From Verrucomicrobiales bacterium (GTDB lineage Bacteria; Verrucomicrobiota; Verrucomicrobiae; Limisphaerales; UBA1100), in NCBI GenBank assembly GCA_002721895.1, contig PBLV01000038.1:1-37614 (forward strand): a stretch of 37,614 bases of DNA. The letters are read 5' to 3'. Positions 8,741-17,114 of the stretch are shown here, piece after piece. The translations under genes were made by a program, and so were the position numbers. The notes beneath the pieces were generated by a model. It was not told where the DNA came from and searched no databases. It was given only the letters and a program-made list of their open reading frames with translations. Every line of letters starts with the position of its first letter. The stretch's first letter is position 1.

Positions 8741-8989
8741 ATGCCGAGGATCAACGTCAGCATCGTCCTCACTGCGGCGCAAGTGCGAGACTATTACCGT
8801 GGCGCCGCGCGTTACGTTGTGGCGCGAGCCCGGGATGGTCGCACAGTGCAGTTGCCCATTCGTGTTCTCCACAAGTTCATCTCCCCGGAAGGCATTCGCG
8901 GCCAGTTTGTGATCAACACGGATGAGAACTATAAGTTCAAGAGCATTTCCAACCATGCGGCACCAGGCCGAATGAATTGGATGGGGTGA
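8741..8989 (+). CDS. DUF2835 family protein
   Basis: An 82-residue protein starting MPRINVSIV; the frame stays open upstream to 8702, but this ATG matches the usual start of the family. It carries the family pattern: YYRGAARYVVARARDGRTV, then a Leu/Phe-rich segment, then GIRGQFVINTDENYKFKSI. DUF2835 proteins are ~70-80 aa and of unknown function, known to me mainly from Proteobacteria. The fit is strong by eye, but the family was recalled from memory and not searched. Confidence 0.8.
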   Translation: MPRINVSIVLTAAQVRDYYRGAARYVVARARDGRTVQLPIRVLHKFISPEGIRGQFVINTDENYKFKSISNHAAPGRMNWMG

Positions 8990-9007
8990 GGCTGAAACCC
9001 TCAACTA

Positions 9008-9022
9008 GTACGTGTACATACT
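9008..9022 (+). promoter_or_regulatory. Possible regulatory motif upstream of the beta-propeller gene
   Basis: Overlapping half-sites GTACGTGT (9008-9015) and GTACATACT (9014-9022). The same two half-sites appear around the lipoprotein promoter near 26823-26842, spaced differently. No -35/-10 pair could be assigned here. Confidence 0.25.
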
Positions 9023-9105
9023 TTTAGGGTTGCCTTTGCCTCATGGCTCGGGGATATTGCCTCGAACGCATTTGCGCTTGGTGCGTCAAAGCGAAAGATC
9101 AGATC

Positions 9106-10230
9106 ATGAACAGGATTCGGATGACGGCTTCGATGGCACTCTTGTTGGCGGCAACCGCGACGCAGGCCGATTGGCCGATGTTCCGCGGCAACCCAGGCTT
9201 GACGGGCGTTTCGGACGCCAAGTTGCCAAACCAGCTGGCGCTGCTTTGGAAATACAAGGTGGGTGAGCCGGTGAAATCCTCCGCAGCCATCGTGGATGGC
9301 CGCGTGTTTGTCGGTGGTGACGACGGCCAAATGCACTGCATCAACCTTACCACGGGCAAAAAAATCTGGACGTACGTTACGCAGAAAAAAAATCCGGACC
9401 CCGTGGAGGCATCACCCACGGTTTTGAATGGACGCGTCTTCTTCGGCGGTCTGGATGGAAAGGTACTTGCGCTGGATGCAAAGACGGGCGGCAAATTGTG
9501 GGAATTTGAGACGGACGACCAAATTGTTGGCGGTGCAAACTGGGTAAAGGCGCCGAATGGGAAGGATGACTGGATCATCGTTGGAAGCTGGGACTACAAC
9601 CTTTACGCGCTCGACGCGAAGACCGGCAAAAAGCAATGGATCTTCGAGTGTCAGGAACGGATTAATGGCACGCCCGCCGTGGTGAAGGGACGCACGTTGT
9701 TCGGCGGATGTGATGCGATGGTTCACGTGATCCATCTGGCCAAGGGCAAGGAGGAAAAGGCGGTGGAATCAACGGACCCCATCGCGGCCTCGGCGGCGGC
9801 AGAAGGGGACCACGTGTACGTGGGCAGCATGGGCTCGCAGTTTTTATGCTTCGACATGAAGGCGGGAAAAATGTTGTGGAAATATGAGGATCGGCCGTTC
9901 AATTACGAATCCTCCCCTGCCCTGACAAAAAACCGTGTCTTGTTCGGCGGACAGGACAAGCGCCTGCATTGCCTGAACCGGGCGGATGGCGCGCTCCAGT
10001 GGGTGTTTAACACCAAGGGCCAGGTGAATAGTTCCCCGGTGGTGTGTGGCAACCGGGTGTTGTTTGGCTCCAATGACGGCAAGGTCTACATGGTGTCACT
10101 CGATTTGGGGAAAAGGATTTGGGAGTTTGAAACCGAGGACTCGATCACGGCCTCACCCGCGGTGGCAAACGGAAAGGTGGTCATCGGCAGCGAGGACGGA
10201 TTCGTGTATTGCTTCGGCCCCAAAAAATAG
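9106..10230 (+). CDS. Exported PQQ-type beta-propeller repeat protein
   Basis: A 374-residue secreted protein. The signal peptide is MNRIRMTASMALLLAATATQA; an upstream ATG at 9043 would add 21 residues lacking signal character, so 9106 is preferred. The mature part is a run of ~40-residue blades with the consensus V.GRVFVGG.DG...ALDA.TGK..W.F (for example DGRVFVGGDDGQMHCINL, NGRVFFGGLDGKVLALDA, NRVLFGSNDGKVYMVSL). This is the WD-like/PQQ fold. No PQQ dehydrogenase catalytic residues are visible, so a binding or scaffold role is more likely than dehydrogenase activity. The radical SAM gene begins at the base after its stop codon. Confidence 0.9.
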   Translation: MNRIRMTASMALLLAATATQADWPMFRGNPGLTGVSDAKLPNQLALLWKYKVGEPVKSSAAIVDGRVFVGGDDGQMHCINLTTGKKIWTYVTQKKNPDPVEASPTVLNGRVFFGGLDGKVLALDAKTGGKLWEFETDDQIVGGANWVKAPNGKDDWIIVGSWDYNLYALDAKTGKKQWIFECQERINGTPAVVKGRTLFGGCDAMVHVIHLAKGKEEKAVESTDPIAASAAAEGDHVYVGSMGSQFLCFDMKAGKMLWKYEDRPFNYESSPALTKNRVLFGGQDKRLHCLNRADGALQWVFNTKGQVNSSPVVCGNRVLFGSNDGKVYMVSLDLGKRIWEFETEDSITASPAVANGKVVIGSEDGFVYCFGPKK

Positions 10231-11565
10231 ATGAGCGATACTCTCACCCCCAACAAGCCCCCGCTGGAAACCCAGACGACGGTGGGGAATTACTTTGTCT
10301 CCAACTATCCGCCGTTCTCGTTCTGGCAAAAGGAAAGCGTTGCGGATGTCGACGCGGCCATGGACACCCCCGCCACGCTGAACACAACGCTGGGGTTGTA
10401 TCTGCACATTCCCTTCTGCCGCAAGCGGTGCCACTTCTGCTATTTCCGAGTCTATACAGACAAGAACGCAGCGGCGATCAAGGGCTATCTTGATGCAGCG
10501 TTGACGGAGCTGGACTTGTATGCAGCCAAGCCCTTCATCGACGGACGCAAACCGGGGTTCATTTATTTTGGTGGCGGCACACCGTCATACCTTTCAGTGG
10601 ATCAGTTGCGGCATCTCACTGACGGCATGAAAGCGCGGCTGCCTTGGGACGAGGTTGAGGAAGTCACCTTTGAGTGTGAGCCGGGGACATTAACCGATGC
10701 CAAGCTGCAAGCCATTCGCGATTTGGGCGTCACCCGACTAAGCTTGGGTGTGGAAAATTTTGACGACCACATTCTGGAAACCAACGGCCGTGCGCACCGC
10801 GGCAAGGAAATTGGTCGGGCGTATGAATTCGCACGCGAGGTGGGCTTCCCTCAAATCAATATCGACCTCATTGCCGGCATGCTGGAAGAAACCGAGGAGA
10901 ACTGGAAGGCATGCATCGAGCGCACGATTGAAATGGAACCGGACAGCGTGACCATCTACCAGATGGAGGTGCCCTACAACACGACCATTTACCAACGCAT
11001 GAAAGCGGAAGGCAAGCTGACCGCTCCGGTAGCCGACTGGGACACGAAACGCCGCTGGACCGACTATGCCTTCAACAGGCTGCAATCCGCCGGCTACACC
11101 ATTGGCAGCGCCTACACAGCGGTGAAGGACAAGGCCAAGACACGCTTCGTGTACCGCGACGAGTTGTGGGCCGGGGCGGACTTGCTGTCGCTGGGTGTTG
11201 CATCCTTCGGCCACATCGGCGGGGTGCATTACCAGAACCACCACGATTTTGACCCATACATTGAGCAGCTCAATGCCGGCCACCTGCCCATTTACCGTGC
11301 ACTGACTCCCACTGACGATGAGCGGCTCATCCGCGAGTTCATCCTGCAACTCAAGCTCGGCTCGCTAAGCCTGAAGTACTTCAAGGACAAGTTCGGCGTT
11401 AATCCCGCCGACCGATTCGCCGAGCCTCTGGAGCGCATCAGTGAATGGGGCTACCTCACCATCAAAGACGACACCGTGCGCATAAACCGGGACGGTCTGC
11501 TTCAGGTAGATCGACTGTTGCACGAATTCTTCCTGCCCGAGCACCGCAACGCTCGCTACGCCTGA
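10231..11565 (+). CDS. HemN/HemW-like radical SAM enzyme
   Basis: A 444-residue radical SAM protein with the 4Fe-4S motif CRKRCHFC (Cys63, Cys67, Cys70; CX3CX2C), followed by FGGGTPSYLS (SAM-binding glycines) and NIDLIAGMLEET. The C-terminal domain (~360-440) resembles the HemN C-terminal helical domain. HemN itself is CX3CX2CXC; the residue in the fourth position here is Phe, not Cys. A true coproporphyrinogen oxidase is therefore unlikely, and a HemN-like class C enzyme (methyl or carbon-transfer chemistry) or HemW-type protein is more plausible. It opens the biosynthetic part of the operon and abuts the beta-propeller gene with no gap. Confidence 0.88.
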   Translation: MSDTLTPNKPPLETQTTVGNYFVSNYPPFSFWQKESVADVDAAMDTPATLNTTLGLYLHIPFCRKRCHFCYFRVYTDKNAAAIKGYLDAALTELDLYAAKPFIDGRKPGFIYFGGGTPSYLSVDQLRHLTDGMKARLPWDEVEEVTFECEPGTLTDAKLQAIRDLGVTRLSLGVENFDDHILETNGRAHRGKEIGRAYEFAREVGFPQINIDLIAGMLEETEENWKACIERTIEMEPDSVTIYQMEVPYNTTIYQRMKAEGKLTAPVADWDTKRRWTDYAFNRLQSAGYTIGSAYTAVKDKAKTRFVYRDELWAGADLLSLGVASFGHIGGVHYQNHHDFDPYIEQLNAGHLPIYRALTPTDDERLIREFILQLKLGSLSLKYFKDKFGVNPADRFAEPLERISEWGYLTIKDDTVRINRDGLLQVDRLLHEFFLPEHRNARYA

Positions 11566-11571
11566 CTTTGA

Positions 11572-12162
11572 ATGGAGAACATGAACGAAGAATCCGCCAC
11601 GCATACACCGGCCATCTCGTCGCTGCTCTATCCGCTGGATGATTTTTATTCACGCACGGGCCGCGAGCTGCCCGCCATCGAGCCCATCAAGGGTGAAGCC
11701 ATGCCGGAGCCCTACAATACCTTGTTGGTACATCAGGACGACATGACCCCAACGTTGCAGAACTTCCACCGGGACAGCATTCACGTGCATGCCCTGCACG
11801 CCGAGGAACGAGCCGATTTTTATTTTCGGGAAGTCTTACTGGAATTGGATGAAACACAGAGACCGGTCGAGTACGGAGCCATCAAGATAAACCTCTCACT
11901 CGTTCCCGAGAACACGCGCAAAGAGATCATTGAAGCCCGGCTGCCTCTCGGCCAAATCCTGTTTGCCCATGAAGTGCCGCACGCCAGCCGCCCCAAGGCT
12001 TTCCTAAAGGTTCAGGCCGATGAGCACATCACAGGCACACTGCGACTCGAGGGCACCCCAACTCTTTACGGTCGCCGCAATACCCTCACTGACAAGGCCG
12101 GACATCCGCTGGCCGAGATTGTGGAGATTCTGCCGCCTGAAGAGATTTTGTCTTCGGCTTAA
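11572..12162 (+). CDS. UbiC-type chorismate pyruvate-lyase family protein
   Basis: A 196-residue protein. The fold-specific features are YFREVLLEL (84-92, with the substrate-binding-type Arg86), LPLGQILFAH (124-133) and the C-terminal LYGRRNTLTDKAGHPL (165-180), the last strongly like the UbiC ending. Candidate catalytic Glu residues are E182 and E185; alignment to UbiC E155 is uncertain by one position. UbiC removes pyruvate from chorismate to give 4-hydroxybenzoate. Six bases separate it from the radical SAM gene and three from the halogenase-like gene. The aromatic product would feed the AMP-ligase further down. Confidence 0.72.
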   Translation: MENMNEESATHTPAISSLLYPLDDFYSRTGRELPAIEPIKGEAMPEPYNTLLVHQDDMTPTLQNFHRDSIHVHALHAEERADFYFREVLLELDETQRPVEYGAIKINLSLVPENTRKEIIEARLPLGQILFAHEVPHASRPKAFLKVQADEHITGTLRLEGTPTLYGRRNTLTDKAGHPLAEIVEILPPEEILSSA

Positions 12163-12165
12163 TAT

Positions 12166-13458
12166 ATGGGATGCTCACCCGTGAAAAACGATTGTTATGA
12201 TGTAATTGTGATTGGAGCCGGGCCTGCGGGTTCCTCGGCTGCGACTGTTTTGGTGGAGAACGGCCGTCGAGTGCTGGTACTGGAACGAGAAAAATTTCCG
12301 CGATACCACATCGGCGAATCGCTTATCCCGTTCACCTATCATCCGCTTGAGCGGTTGGGGATGATTGAACGGCTCAAGGAATCGGCGTTCGTCAAGAAGT
12401 ACAGCGTGCAGTTCATTTCCCCCGACGGCAACGCCAGCCAGCCGTTCTATTTTTTCAACCGGTATGACCGCGAAAGTGTGGCGCAAACTTGGCAGGTTAT
12501 GCGGGCGGACTTTGACCTGATGCTGCTGGATAATGCCCGAAAGAAGGGCGCTGAGGTAATCGAAGAAATCACGGTCAAGGAACTTATCTGGGACGATGAG
12601 AGTGTGGTTGGTGTGAGGGCCACGACGAAAGAAGGCGAAGAGGTCGAATTTTTTGCCCCGCTGACATTTGACGCAACGGGAAAGGAAGCTTTCACCGCCA
12701 CCCGCAATGGATGGCGCGAACGGGATCCTTACCTGAACAAAGTAGCCGCCTGGGCATACTATGAAGGTGCGGTTCGTCAGGAGGGAATCGATGAAGGCGC
12801 GACTGTCGTGGCTTTCGTGCCGGAGAAAGGCTGGTTCTGGTGGATTCCCCTGCATGAAAACCGGGTAAGCTTGGGCATCGTGGCGGAAGGGAAATACCTG
12901 AGCCGGGATGGGGTCCGGAAGCCGCAGGAAATGCTGGGGCGCGAAATCGAGAACAACAAGTGGGTTAAGGAAAACCTGGGCCCCGCCAAGCGTATCTCCG
13001 AATTCTACATCACCAACGAGTACACCCATCACTCCCGTCATTGCGGGACGCAAGGCCTGCTCCTGTTGGGCGATGCCTTTTGTTTTTTGGATCCTGTTTT
13101 TTCTAGCGGCCTGATGCTTGCGCTCAAGAGCGGCGTGATGGCCGCGGATGCCGCCGAGGAAGCTTTTGAAGCAAACGACCTTTCGCCGGAACGATTCACC
13201 GAATACTCCCTCACGCTCCGCGAGGGAATCGAAAACATGAGGAAGCTTTGTTATGCTTTCTATAACGAAAACTTCAGCTTTGCGGAACTGGTCAAGAAGC
13301 ATCCTGATATCGCTGGCGACGTGACCGATTGCCTGTCTGGCGACGTCAACAAGGACTTCACCAAACTGTTCGAGTGCATTGGGGACTTTTGCGATGTGCC
13401 TGAAGTCCTTGAACTGGGCACCCCGCTGGCCTCAAAACCCAAAGCGGTAATAAGCTGA
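12166..13458 (+). CDS. FAD-dependent halogenase-like oxidoreductase
   Basis: A 430-residue flavoprotein. The FAD-binding GxGxxG is VIGAGPAGSSAA (15-26), followed by FPRYHIGESLIP (44-55), the Lys77/Lys78 pair near the position of the catalytic Lys of tryptophan halogenases, GWFWWIP (222-228, matching GWxWxIP), and GDAFCFLDPVFSSG (302-315). The combination is typical of flavin-dependent halogenases and their non-halogenating relatives. Whether Cl/Br is added or the enzyme acts as a monooxygenase or reductase cannot be told. An alternative GTG start at 12181 is possible. A partner flavin reductase is not visible in the window. Confidence 0.85.
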   Translation: MGCSPVKNDCYDVIVIGAGPAGSSAATVLVENGRRVLVLEREKFPRYHIGESLIPFTYHPLERLGMIERLKESAFVKKYSVQFISPDGNASQPFYFFNRYDRESVAQTWQVMRADFDLMLLDNARKKGAEVIEEITVKELIWDDESVVGVRATTKEGEEVEFFAPLTFDATGKEAFTATRNGWRERDPYLNKVAAWAYYEGAVRQEGIDEGATVVAFVPEKGWFWWIPLHENRVSLGIVAEGKYLSRDGVRKPQEMLGREIENNKWVKENLGPAKRISEFYITNEYTHHSRHCGTQGLLLLGDAFCFLDPVFSSGLMLALKSGVMAADAAEEAFEANDLSPERFTEYSLTLREGIENMRKLCYAFYNENFSFAELVKKHPDIAGDVTDCLSGDVNKDFTKLFECIGDFCDVPEVLELGTPLASKPKAVIS

Positions 13459-13507
13459 TACGCCAATCGTTGTTTGTCCATCTCCGGCAGAGGGCAAAAA
13501 ATTACGC

Positions 13508-14821
13508 GTGAACATCGTCCAAATCACACCCGGTGCCGGCAAAATGTTTTGCGGAAATTGCTTCCGCGACAACGCACTGGTTTCCGCACTGCGCGCGCAA
13601 GGCCACGAGGTGACGATGGTGCCTCTCTATCTTCCGCTAACGCTGGATGAAGACGATCAATCCACGGGCACACCCATTTTTTACAACGGCGTCAACGTTT
13701 ACCTCGGACAGGGCTCATCCCTGTACCGCCGCGCGCCGGGATGGATGCGGCGAATGATCGGTTCCGAGCGGGTATTGAAATGGGCGGCCACTCGCGCGGG
13801 CAAGACGCGGGCGGAGGACGTCGGCGACCTCACCATCTCCATGCTGCGCGGCGAGGAAGGCAACCAGGCACGTGAGTTGTCCGAACTGCTCGGCTGGTTG
13901 AAGACCCAGCCTCGACCGGACATGGTTTGCCTTTCCAACTCACTCCTGCTGGGTCTTGCGCGTGAACTGCGCGCCGGCCTCGATACACCCATCGCCTGTC
14001 TGCTGCAAAACGAAGCGCCCTACATCGACAGCATGCCTGATGGACTGCGCGACGAGGTGTGGGCCATCATGGCCGAACGCGCGAAGGACGTGGATCACTT
14101 CATCGCTCCCAGCCGGTTTTACGCCGACAAGATGATCGGGCGCCTGCACCTGCCAACCAACAAGATGTCCGTCATCCACAACGGCATCAATCTTGATGGC
14201 TTTGAGCCCGCCAAACACCCGCCCGACTCACCCACACTCGGTTTTTTCTCCCGCATGTGCCGTGACAAGGGCCTCGACGCCGTGGTCGACGCCTTCATTG
14301 CGCTCAAAAAAACCAACCGCATCCCCAACCTCAAGCTGCGCATCGGCGGCGGCTGCGGACCGGGTGATGAGCCGTTCGTCGCCGAGCTGCGGGCCAAGCT
14401 CCATGCCAAGGCGTTGCTGGGCGATGTCGATTTTCACCCCAACGTCACCCGCGAAGAAAAGCAGACGTTTCTGCGTTCCATCACTGCCCTGACCGTGCCC
14501 GCGCAATTTGGTGAGTCCTTTGGTTTTTATGTCATCGAGGCCATGGCCGCTGGTGTGCCCGTTGTGCAGCCGCGATGCGCTTCCTTCCCGGAGCTTATCG
14601 ACGCGACCGGCGGCGGCATCACCTACGAGCCGACCGACCGAGAGACCCTTGCCGCCACGCTGGAAAAGTTCCTGCACGACCCCGCCCGCGCGCGCGACCT
14701 CGGCCAAGCCGGCCGCGCCGCTGTCCGCGAACAATTCTCCATCGACACCATGGCCCGAAACGTGGCCAAACTCTTTGCCGAGTTGGCCCCTGCCAAAACC
14801 TCAGTCCAAACCGACGCCTGA
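13508..14821 (+). CDS. GT4-family glycosyltransferase
   Basis: A 437-residue retaining glycosyltransferase of the GT-B fold. The N-terminal domain (1-205) starts with a GTG (13508) and MNIVQITPGAGKMFCGNCFRD. The C-terminal domain (206-430) has IHNGINLDGFEP, LGFFSRMCRDKGLD and the acidic motif FGESFGFYVIEAMAAGVPVV (E-x7-E type). Sugar donor and acceptor are unknown. It is 49 bases downstream of the halogenase-like gene, and the thioesterase starts one base after its stop. It could glycosylate the operon's aromatic product or an envelope glycan. Confidence 0.9.
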   Translation: MNIVQITPGAGKMFCGNCFRDNALVSALRAQGHEVTMVPLYLPLTLDEDDQSTGTPIFYNGVNVYLGQGSSLYRRAPGWMRRMIGSERVLKWAATRAGKTRAEDVGDLTISMLRGEEGNQARELSELLGWLKTQPRPDMVCLSNSLLLGLARELRAGLDTPIACLLQNEAPYIDSMPDGLRDEVWAIMAERAKDVDHFIAPSRFYADKMIGRLHLPTNKMSVIHNGINLDGFEPAKHPPDSPTLGFFSRMCRDKGLDAVVDAFIALKKTNRIPNLKLRIGGGCGPGDEPFVAELRAKLHAKALLGDVDFHPNVTREEKQTFLRSITALTVPAQFGESFGFYVIEAMAAGVPVVQPRCASFPELIDATGGGITYEPTDRETLAATLEKFLHDPARARDLGQAGRAAVREQFSIDTMARNVAKLFAELAPAKTSVQTDA

Positions 14822-14822
14822 C

Positions 14823-15239
14823 ATGCCCAGCACCCACACCATCACCCGACGCGTCGAGTTCAGCGAGACCGACCAGGCTGGCATCGTCCATTACTCAAAC
14901 TTCTTCCGCTACATGGAAGCCTGTGAGCACGACTTCTTTCGCGCGCTCGGCACCTCCATTGTCGACAAAACCTCCGGCGTCGGCTGGCCGCGCGTCCATG
15001 CCTCCTGCGAATATCGCAAACCACTTTTCTTCGAGGATGAATTCACCATCACCCTGCGTGTCACCGGGAAGACCAGCAAGTCCATCGGCTACGAGTTTCT
15101 TTTTACCAAGGACGGCGACGAGATCGCCAATGGCGGCCTCACCATATGCTGTGTGCGCCGCGACGACACCGGCGCAATGAAGGCCACCGACATTCCCCCC
15201 GACCTCGCTGCCAAGATCGAGGTCGCCGCTGACAACTAA
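14823..15239 (+). CDS. 4HBT-superfamily acyl-CoA thioesterase
   Basis: A 138-residue hotdog-fold thioesterase. Residues 14-40 carry the classic block ETDQAGIVHYSNFFRYMEAC with catalytic Asp17. Such proteins hydrolyse 4-hydroxybenzoyl-CoA or other acyl-CoA/ACP thioesters. A separate start just inside the downstream end of the glycosyltransferase gene (gap one base) implies coupled translation. Neighbouring AMP-ligase and chorismate lyase-like genes make an aryl-CoA substrate plausible. YbgC/FadM-like house-keeping roles are the alternative. Confidence 0.88.
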   Translation: MPSTHTITRRVEFSETDQAGIVHYSNFFRYMEACEHDFFRALGTSIVDKTSGVGWPRVHASCEYRKPLFFEDEFTITLRVTGKTSKSIGYEFLFTKDGDEIANGGLTICCVRRDDTGAMKATDIPPDLAAKIEVAADN

Positions 15240-15245
15240 ACATCA

Positions 15246-15821
15246 ATGGAAATCATGGTTGCACAAAACTCCTCCGCTGGAATCCAGTGGTACCACTGGG
15301 CCTTTTTAACTGTCTTCTGCTGGGGCACCTACGGCGTTGCCATGCACACCGGTTCCATGAACATGAAGGATCCGGAGCACGGCCGCATGATGGCGTTCCT
15401 CTACGTGGGCCTCGCCTATTTTCTCACTGCCGTCATCGCCCCGCTCATCATTTTGAAGACGTCCGGCGGCAAGATCGATTTCTGGAACTACCCCACCGCC
15501 GGCTGGCAATGGTCACTCGGCGCGGGCATCCTCGGCGCCATCGGCGCGCTTGGCGTATTGCTTGCCTTTGGCGCTTCACCCAACCCGCCCGTTTACGTGC
15601 CCATCGTCATGTCCATCATATTCGCCGGTGCGCCCGTCGTGAACGCCATTGTCAACACCACCAAGCACGGCTGGTGGGGTCATGTGCAGCCGCAGTTCAT
15701 CCTTGGCGTTGTACTGGCAGCGTGCGGCGGCGTGCTTGTCACCTATTACGCTCCCAAGCCCCCGCCCAAGGACGGCGCTCCTGCCGCACAAACCCCCGCT
15801 CCCGCCCAGGCCGATGACTGA
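15246..15821 (+). CDS. Small multipass membrane protein, DMT/EamA-like
   Basis: A 191-residue protein with about five hydrophobic helices (~16-35, 48-70, 88-112, 117-137, 148-170) and a Pro/Ala-rich soluble C-terminus. WGTYGVAMH in the first helix resembles the drug/metabolite transporter superfamily, though the protein has only half the usual ten helices and could act as a dimer. Its stop overlaps the AMP-ligase start by eight bases. Specificity unknown; possible exporter or importer of an operon intermediate. Confidence 0.75.
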   Translation: MEIMVAQNSSAGIQWYHWAFLTVFCWGTYGVAMHTGSMNMKDPEHGRMMAFLYVGLAYFLTAVIAPLIILKTSGGKIDFWNYPTAGWQWSLGAGILGAIGALGVLLAFGASPNPPVYVPIVMSIIFAGAPVVNAIVNTTKHGWWGHVQPQFILGVVLAACGGVLVTYYAPKPPPKDGAPAAQTPAPAQADD

Positions 15822-17067
15822 GCGCGCCGACATTCGCGCCCGGCAACTCGAGCACCTCCGCGCCCTCCTGCGCGCCGTGCGCCCCGCCAACGCCTTTTAC
15901 GAAAACAAACTCGCCGCCGCCGATATCGACGACACCATCGGCAGCCTCGAGGATTTCTCCGCTCGTTGCCCGTTTACCAGCAAAGACGAACTCGCCGCCG
16001 ACCAGTCCGCCCACCCTCCTTACGGCACCAATCTCACTCACCCGCTCGAGCAATACACACGCATCCACCAAACCAGCGGCACCACCGGCCAGCCCCTGCG
16101 CTGGCTCGACACCCCCGAAAGCTGGCAGTCCATGCTCGAAAGTTGGAAGGAAGTCTACCGCGCCGCGGGCATCACACCCGCTGACCGCATCCTTTTCGCC
16201 TTTTCCTTCGGCCCCTTCATTGGTTTCTGGATGGCCTTCGAGGCCGCCACCCAAATGGGCTGCCTCTGCTTCCCCGGCGGTGGCCTCACCAGTGCCACCC
16301 GACTGCGTATCCTGCTCGAAAACCAAGCCACCGCCCTCTGCTGCACGCCCACCTACGCCCTTCGCCTCGCAGAAGTCGCTGCCCAGGAAAAAATTGATTT
16401 ATCACAAGCCGCGCTCCGCCGCATCATCGTTGCCGGCGAACCTGGTGGCAGCATCCCCGCCACACGCGCCCGATTGGAAACCGCCTGGCCCACCGCCACA
16501 GTCTTCGATCACCACGGCATGACCGAGGTCGGCCCCGTCACCCACGAACACCCCACCACACCCAACACCCTCCAGGTCATCGAGCCAGCCTATTACGCCG
16601 AGGTGCTCAAGCCCGGCACCAACGACCCCGTCGCCGACGGCGAACAAGGTGAACTCATCCTCACCACCCTCACCCGCCACGCCATGCCGTTGCTGCGCTA
16701 CCGCACCGGTGACCTCGTCCAACCTGAGACCCGCGACGGCACCCTGCTGCTCAACGGCGGCATCCTCGGCCGCGCCGACGACATGCTCATCGTCCGCGGC
16801 GTCAACATCTACCCCGCCGCCCTCGAGCAAATCCTCCGCCCCTTCGACACCATCGCCGAGTATCAGGCCCGCATCACCACCCGCGGCGAAATGACCGAAC
16901 TCACACTCCGCCTCGAGCCCACCCTAGAAGCCGACCCCTCTAAGCTCGCCACCGAGGTTGAAGCTGCCCTCCGCGCCACCCTAAACCTTCGCATCCCCGT
17001 CGAGACCGTCCCGGTGGAAACCCTCCCCCGTTTCGAACTAAAAGCCCAACGCTGGCTCCGCGAGTGA
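15814..17067 (+). CDS. PaaK-like AMP-dependent CoA/acyl ligase
   Basis: A 417-residue adenylate-forming enzyme. Motifs are HQTSGTTGQP (85-94, P-loop), HHGMTEVGP (~234-242), LRYRTGDLV (~295-303), and a C-terminal LGRADDMLIVRGVNIYP in the hinge. This pattern is the phenylacetate-CoA ligase type, which activates aryl acids to aryl-AMP and then to CoA or a carrier thioester. The ATG at 15814 overlaps the upstream membrane protein by eight bases, and the first clear homologous residues follow it; a longer upstream reading is out-of-frame overlap. Given the chorismate lyase-like gene in the same run, a hydroxybenzoate is a likely substrate (inference). Confidence 0.88.
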   Translation: MTERADIRARQLEHLRALLRAVRPANAFYENKLAAADIDDTIGSLEDFSARCPFTSKDELAADQSAHPPYGTNLTHPLEQYTRIHQTSGTTGQPLRWLDTPESWQSMLESWKEVYRAAGITPADRILFAFSFGPFIGFWMAFEAATQMGCLCFPGGGLTSATRLRILLENQATALCCTPTYALRLAEVAAQEKIDLSQAALRRIIVAGEPGGSIPATRARLETAWPTATVFDHHGMTEVGPVTHEHPTTPNTLQVIEPAYYAEVLKPGTNDPVADGEQGELILTTLTRHAMPLLRYRTGDLVQPETRDGTLLLNGGILGRADDMLIVRGVNIYPAALEQILRPFDTIAEYQARITTRGEMTELTLRLEPTLEADPSKLATEVEAALRATLNLRIPVETVPVETLPRFELKAQRWLRE

Positions 17068-17114
17068 CGGCTTTTTGATTCCGTTCAACCATTCTTTTCC
17101 CCTACCCTCCGGCC

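Noticed and set aside
10231..11565. Calling the radical SAM protein HemN
   Set aside because: The fourth cysteine is absent and the neighbours are biosynthetic rather than haem genes.
12175..13302. Long 375-codon minus-strand open frame opposite the halogenase-like gene
   Set aside because: It shows no domain motifs and lies entirely against a gene with clear FAD and GWxWxIP motifs; high GC keeps antisense frames open.
14508..14822. Upstream extension of the thioesterase reading frame
   Set aside because: It overlaps the glycosyltransferase's conserved C-terminal motif in another frame and is Ser/Pro-rich; the ATG at 14823 gives the proper 4HBT start.
15649..15813. Upstream extension of the AMP-ligase
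   Set aside because: It lies inside the membrane protein gene in another frame and lacks family residues; the ATG at 15814 fits.
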